NCBI GenBank assembly: GCA_030527325.1
Contig: JAUNBA010000004.1
Span: 123,748 to 159,367, forward strand
DNA length: 35,620 nt
Source: Slackia sp.
Lineage (GTDB): Bacteria > Actinomycetota > Coriobacteriia > Coriobacteriales > Eggerthellaceae
Direction of reading: 5' to 3'
In this document: positions 33,558 through 35,620 of the stretch, piece after piece
Layout of the letters: every line of letters starts with the position of its first letter
How positions within the stretch are numbered: the first letter of the stretch is position 1
Translations under genes and position numbers: made by a program
Notes under the pieces: generated by a model
Databases searched by the model: none
Told to the model about the DNA's origin: nothing
What the model saw: only the letters and a program-made list of their open reading frames with translations

Positions 33558-34100
33558 GTGGCCGATTCCACCGCCCGCCGCCTTGCCGACGCGCCGTCCG
33601 TGCTCGTGGGCATTCTGTCCGACACGCACGGCGTGCTGCCCGCCGCCGCTTTCGCCGAGCTGGCCGATTGCGACGCCATCGTGCATGCGGGCGATATATG
33701 CGATCCGGGCATTCTGGCCGAGCTTGCAACGCTCGCCCCCGTGACGGCGGTGCTGGGCAACAACGATTGCCGCGAATACGGCGAAGCGGTGGGCGTTTTC
33801 GCCACGCCCGTTTTCGGCGGCGTGCGCTTTCTGGTGGCGCATACGCCCGATGACGCCCGCCGTGCGTTGCTCGGATGCACGTCGGCGCTGCAGCCGGGCG
33901 ATCTTGTTCCCCAGGTCGTCGTGCACGGCCACACGCACGTGCCGCGCATCGTGCGAGGAAAGGCCGCATCGCCTGCGCATCTCGCGGTATGCCCCGGTTC
34001 GGTATCGCGCCCGCGCGGCGGGTCGGCGCCGTGCGTGGCGAAGGTCGCGATAGAGCACGGCGCGGTATGCTCTGCTCGCCTCGTGGAACTTAAGGCGTAA
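33558..34100 (+). CDS. Metallophosphoesterase, YfcE/MJ0936 family
   Basis: A 180-residue calcineurin-like phosphoesterase. The metal-site motifs are complete: SDTHG, HAGDI, GNND, HTPDD and HGHTH, followed by NPGS-like CPGSVSRPRGG. Family members hydrolyse phosphodiesters or phosphomonoesters in vitro; the true substrate is unknown. The start is GTG at 33558, 2 bases after the DUF3825 stop, and its ribosome-binding site GAGGAGG is embedded in the Glu codons ending the upstream gene, so translation is coupled. Confidence 0.9.
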   Translation: MADSTARRLADAPSVLVGILSDTHGVLPAAAFAELADCDAIVHAGDICDPGILAELATLAPVTAVLGNNDCREYGEAVGVFATPVFGGVRFLVAHTPDDARRALLGCTSALQPGDLVPQVVVHGHTHVPRIVRGKAASPAHLAVCPGSVSRPRGGSAPCVAKVAIEHGAVCSARLVELKA

Positions 34101-34155
34101 GGGTCTGCGGCATGTTGGAGGAAACGGCGAAAACCGCCATGCGAAGGAGGACTTC

Positions 34156-34542
34156 ATGAAAATCGACGCTGCCGATGTGCGGGAAATGCTCGCGAACGAT
34201 CCGCATATGCTGCTGGTCGACGTGCGTACGCGCGAAGAGTACGACGCGGGCCATATTCCCGGAGCGGGGTGCATGCCCGTCGAGGACATCTGCGATTGCC
34301 TGTATGACGAAGCGCTCGCCGAGCGCGGCTTGGACGCCATAGCGCAGGCGAAGGGGATGGAGCTTTCCGACGATGCGTCGGTGATCGTGCTGTATTGCCG
34401 TTCGGGCGCGCGCAGCGCGACGGCGCTGCAGCACATGGAGGCCATCGGCTACGTGAACGTCTACGACGCGGGCGGCATCATCGACTGGCCTTATGACGTG
34501 GTGAGCACGGATGAGGAGCGCGCCGCGGCGCAGAACGCGTAG
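34156..34542 (+). CDS. Rhodanese-domain protein
   Basis: A 128-residue single-domain rhodanese (sulfurtransferase). The active-site loop is CRSGARS with the catalytic Cys, preceded by LVDVRTREEYDAGHIPGA and followed by DAGGIIDWPYDV. No signal peptide, so cytosolic. GAAGGAGG sets the start. It may transfer sulfur from thiosulfate or a persulfide carrier; the acceptor is unknown. It is 55 bases after the phosphoesterase gene, likely one operon. Confidence 0.92.
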   Translation: MKIDAADVREMLANDPHMLLVDVRTREEYDAGHIPGAGCMPVEDICDCLYDEALAERGLDAIAQAKGMELSDDASVIVLYCRSGARSATALQHMEAIGYVNVYDAGGIIDWPYDVVSTDEERAAAQNA

Positions 34543-34623
34543 GTCCGCCGGGCTGTTTGCGTGACGGCCGGGTCACGGTTTCGTTCCGGTTCCGTGAAAC
34601 GCGCCCGCGCCGCCCGCGCGCGT

Positions 34624-34691
34624 GTTCGCGAAAAGATACGCTGAATTCCGCTGCAGCGGCCCGTGCATGCGCGCGGGCCGTTTTCGCGAAC
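34624..34691 (+). terminator. Nested inverted repeats and terminator hairpin before the lipid kinase
   Basis: Inner hairpin: CGGCCCGTGC (34657-34666) with GCGCGGGCCG (34671-34680), 10 bp with one G-U pair, then TTTT. Outer repeat: GTTCGCGAAAA (34624-34634) with TTTTCGCGAAC (34681-34691), 11 perfect pairs. The outer pairing competes with the T tract of the terminator, so termination may be conditional. Confidence 0.65.
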
Positions 34692-34709
34692 GGGAAGGAA
34701 AGGAGCGCC

Positions 34710-35620
34710 GTGAGCCGCGCGTTGTTCATCGTGAATCCCGATGCGGGAAGAAAAGAGGGAGAGGCGATGTCGCGCGCGGCGACATCCGTGCTGGGCTCGG
34801 CGTTCGACTGCGTCGATCGCCGCGTTTCGTCGAGCGCCGCCGATGTGCTCAGATGGGCGCGCCAGGCGCGCGAAGAGCATTGCGACGCCTTGGTCGTGAT
34901 GGGAGGAGACGGTACGGCGAGCCTCGGGCTGCGCGGCGTGCTCGACGGCGCCGCCGATGACGACGAGCTGCCGGCGTTATGCGTGCTTCCTGGAGGCACG
35001 GGGAACGGTTTCGTGCGCACCCTCGGCATCGGTCCCGATGCGGCTGCGGCCGTGCGCGCGTATGATTTCTCTCGCACGGTGCCGCTCGATGTCTGTTCCG
35101 TCAACGGAAACCCGTTCGTATACAGCGTGACCGGCGGGCCGCTTCCCGAGGGCATCCGCGCCGTGCCGTCCGAAACGAAGTCGCGTTTCGGCGTCTTCGC
35201 GTACATGGCGAGCGAACTTTCCCGCGTGGGCAACGGCAATCGCCATGTCCTGCGCATCGCGGTCGACGGCGAGCAGCGCGTCGAAACCGTGAGCTCGTTC
35301 GTGGCGTTCTCGGCCAATGCCCTGGTCAATGATTTCACGTCCATCCCGAAGACGCGCCTCGATGACGGGCATCTGTACTTCATGGCGCTGCGTAGCGCTT
35401 CGCTGCCCGCTTTGCTGTCGTTGGTGCCGCGCGTATTCTCGCGCTCGCTCGAGCGCAGCCGCCAGGTTCTGCTGTTGCAGGGGTCGTCGATCGAGGTGGA
35501 ATCGCTTGACGGCGATCTGCGCTGCGGCATCGACGGCGACGACGGCCCGTTCACGCCGATTTCTTTGCGTATCGATCGCGGCAAGATGCGCATGTTCGCC
35601 GTCGATGCGCCGCAGGGCGG
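34710..35620 (+). CDS. Diacylglycerol-kinase-family lipid kinase (YegS/BmrU-like), partial
   Basis: The coding frame stays open for 303 codons to the window edge, so the 3' end is missing. The DAGK catalytic domain is clear: FIVNPDAGRKEG at the N-terminus, the nucleotide-binding VVMGGDGTASLGLRG, then LPGGTGNGFVRTLGI, and later the C-terminal beta-sandwich half (VEVESLDGDLRC-type segment with DGDDGPFTPISLRI). Such enzymes phosphorylate diacylglycerol or related lipids at the membrane. The start is GTG at 34710, with AAAGGAG five bases upstream. Full length would probably be only slightly longer than what is seen. Confidence 0.88.
   Translation, partial: MSRALFIVNPDAGRKEGEAMSRAATSVLGSAFDCVDRRVSSSAADVLRWARQAREEHCDALVVMGGDGTASLGLRGVLDGAADDDELPALCVLPGGTGNGFVRTLGIGPDAAAAVRAYDFSRTVPLDVCSVNGNPFVYSVTGGPLPEGIRAVPSETKSRFGVFAYMASELSRVGNGNRHVLRIAVDGEQRVETVSSFVAFSANALVNDFTSIPKTRLDDGHLYFMALRSASLPALLSLVPRVFSRSLERSRQVLLLQGSSIEVESLDGDLRCGIDGDDGPFTPISLRIDRGKMRMFAVDAPQG

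Overview
This 35.6 kb window is a gene-dense piece of a high-GC bacterial chromosome. It looks like a member of the Coriobacteriia (Actinomycetota), most likely near the Eggerthellaceae; this placement is inferred from gene content, not from a database search. Supporting signs are strong GC bias at third codon positions with long antisense shadow frames, actinobacterial markers (a FtsB/DivIC-like protein next to a short Ppx), and at the same time a Bacillota-like clpC-ispD-ispF-cysS-rlmB-yacP gene order. A lysyl-tRNA synthetase carrying an extra C-terminal tRNA-binding domain, BspA-type leucine-rich repeats and both tRNAs with encoded CCA are also seen. No insertion sequence, prophage, integrase or CRISPR array was found.

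Layout. 1-3.4 kb: the end of the ribosomal-protein cluster (rplQ), a small Ala-rich amphipathic protein, a lone EcfT transporter subunit and enolase. 3.5-6.6 kb, minus strand: a two-gene operon of a VWA protein (DUF2201-like) and a MoxR-type AAA+ ATPase. It is divergent from a 644-residue BspA-type LRR protein that has no signal peptide, and is followed by an APC-family amino-acid antiporter (to 10.4 kb). 10.6-12.7 kb: FtsB/DivIC-like protein and Ppx. 12.8-14.8 kb: tRNA-Leu(UAA), a polyprenyl diphosphate synthase and a peptidoglycan-binding-domain protein, ended by a very strong terminator. 15.1-16.8 kb: a Tat-type secreted NlpC/P60 hydrolase, tRNA-Pro(CGG) and TatA. 16.9-19.5 kb: greA and lysS. 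19.7-23.6 kb: a large surface protein with a transglutaminase-like core and an F5/8-type C domain, preceded by an unusual promoter-proximal inverted repeat. 23.7-31.7 kb: clpC under a CIRCE operator, then ispD, ispF, cysS, rlmB, a YacP-type NYN protein and rlmH. 31.8-35.6 kb: a LOTUS-like/DUF3825 protein, a YfcE-type phosphoesterase, a rhodanese and the start of a diacylglycerol-kinase-family lipid kinase that runs off the window.

How the genes work together. Most are housekeeping: translation (rplQ, lysS, cysS, rlmB, rlmH, tRNAs), transcript elongation (greA), glycolysis (eno), the MEP isoprenoid pathway (ispD, ispF) feeding a long-chain prenyl synthase, envelope growth (FtsB-like, PG-binding, NlpC/P60, TatA) and proteostasis (clpC, predicted to be under HrcA). 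The accessory material with most room for new biology is the MoxR/VWA/BspA-LRR block placed between eno and ftsB-ppx, the LOTUS-DUF3825 protein, and the surface protein with its hairpin leader. No gap between genes exceeds 300 bases; the larger gaps hold the tRNAs, promoters, terminators and hairpins listed below.
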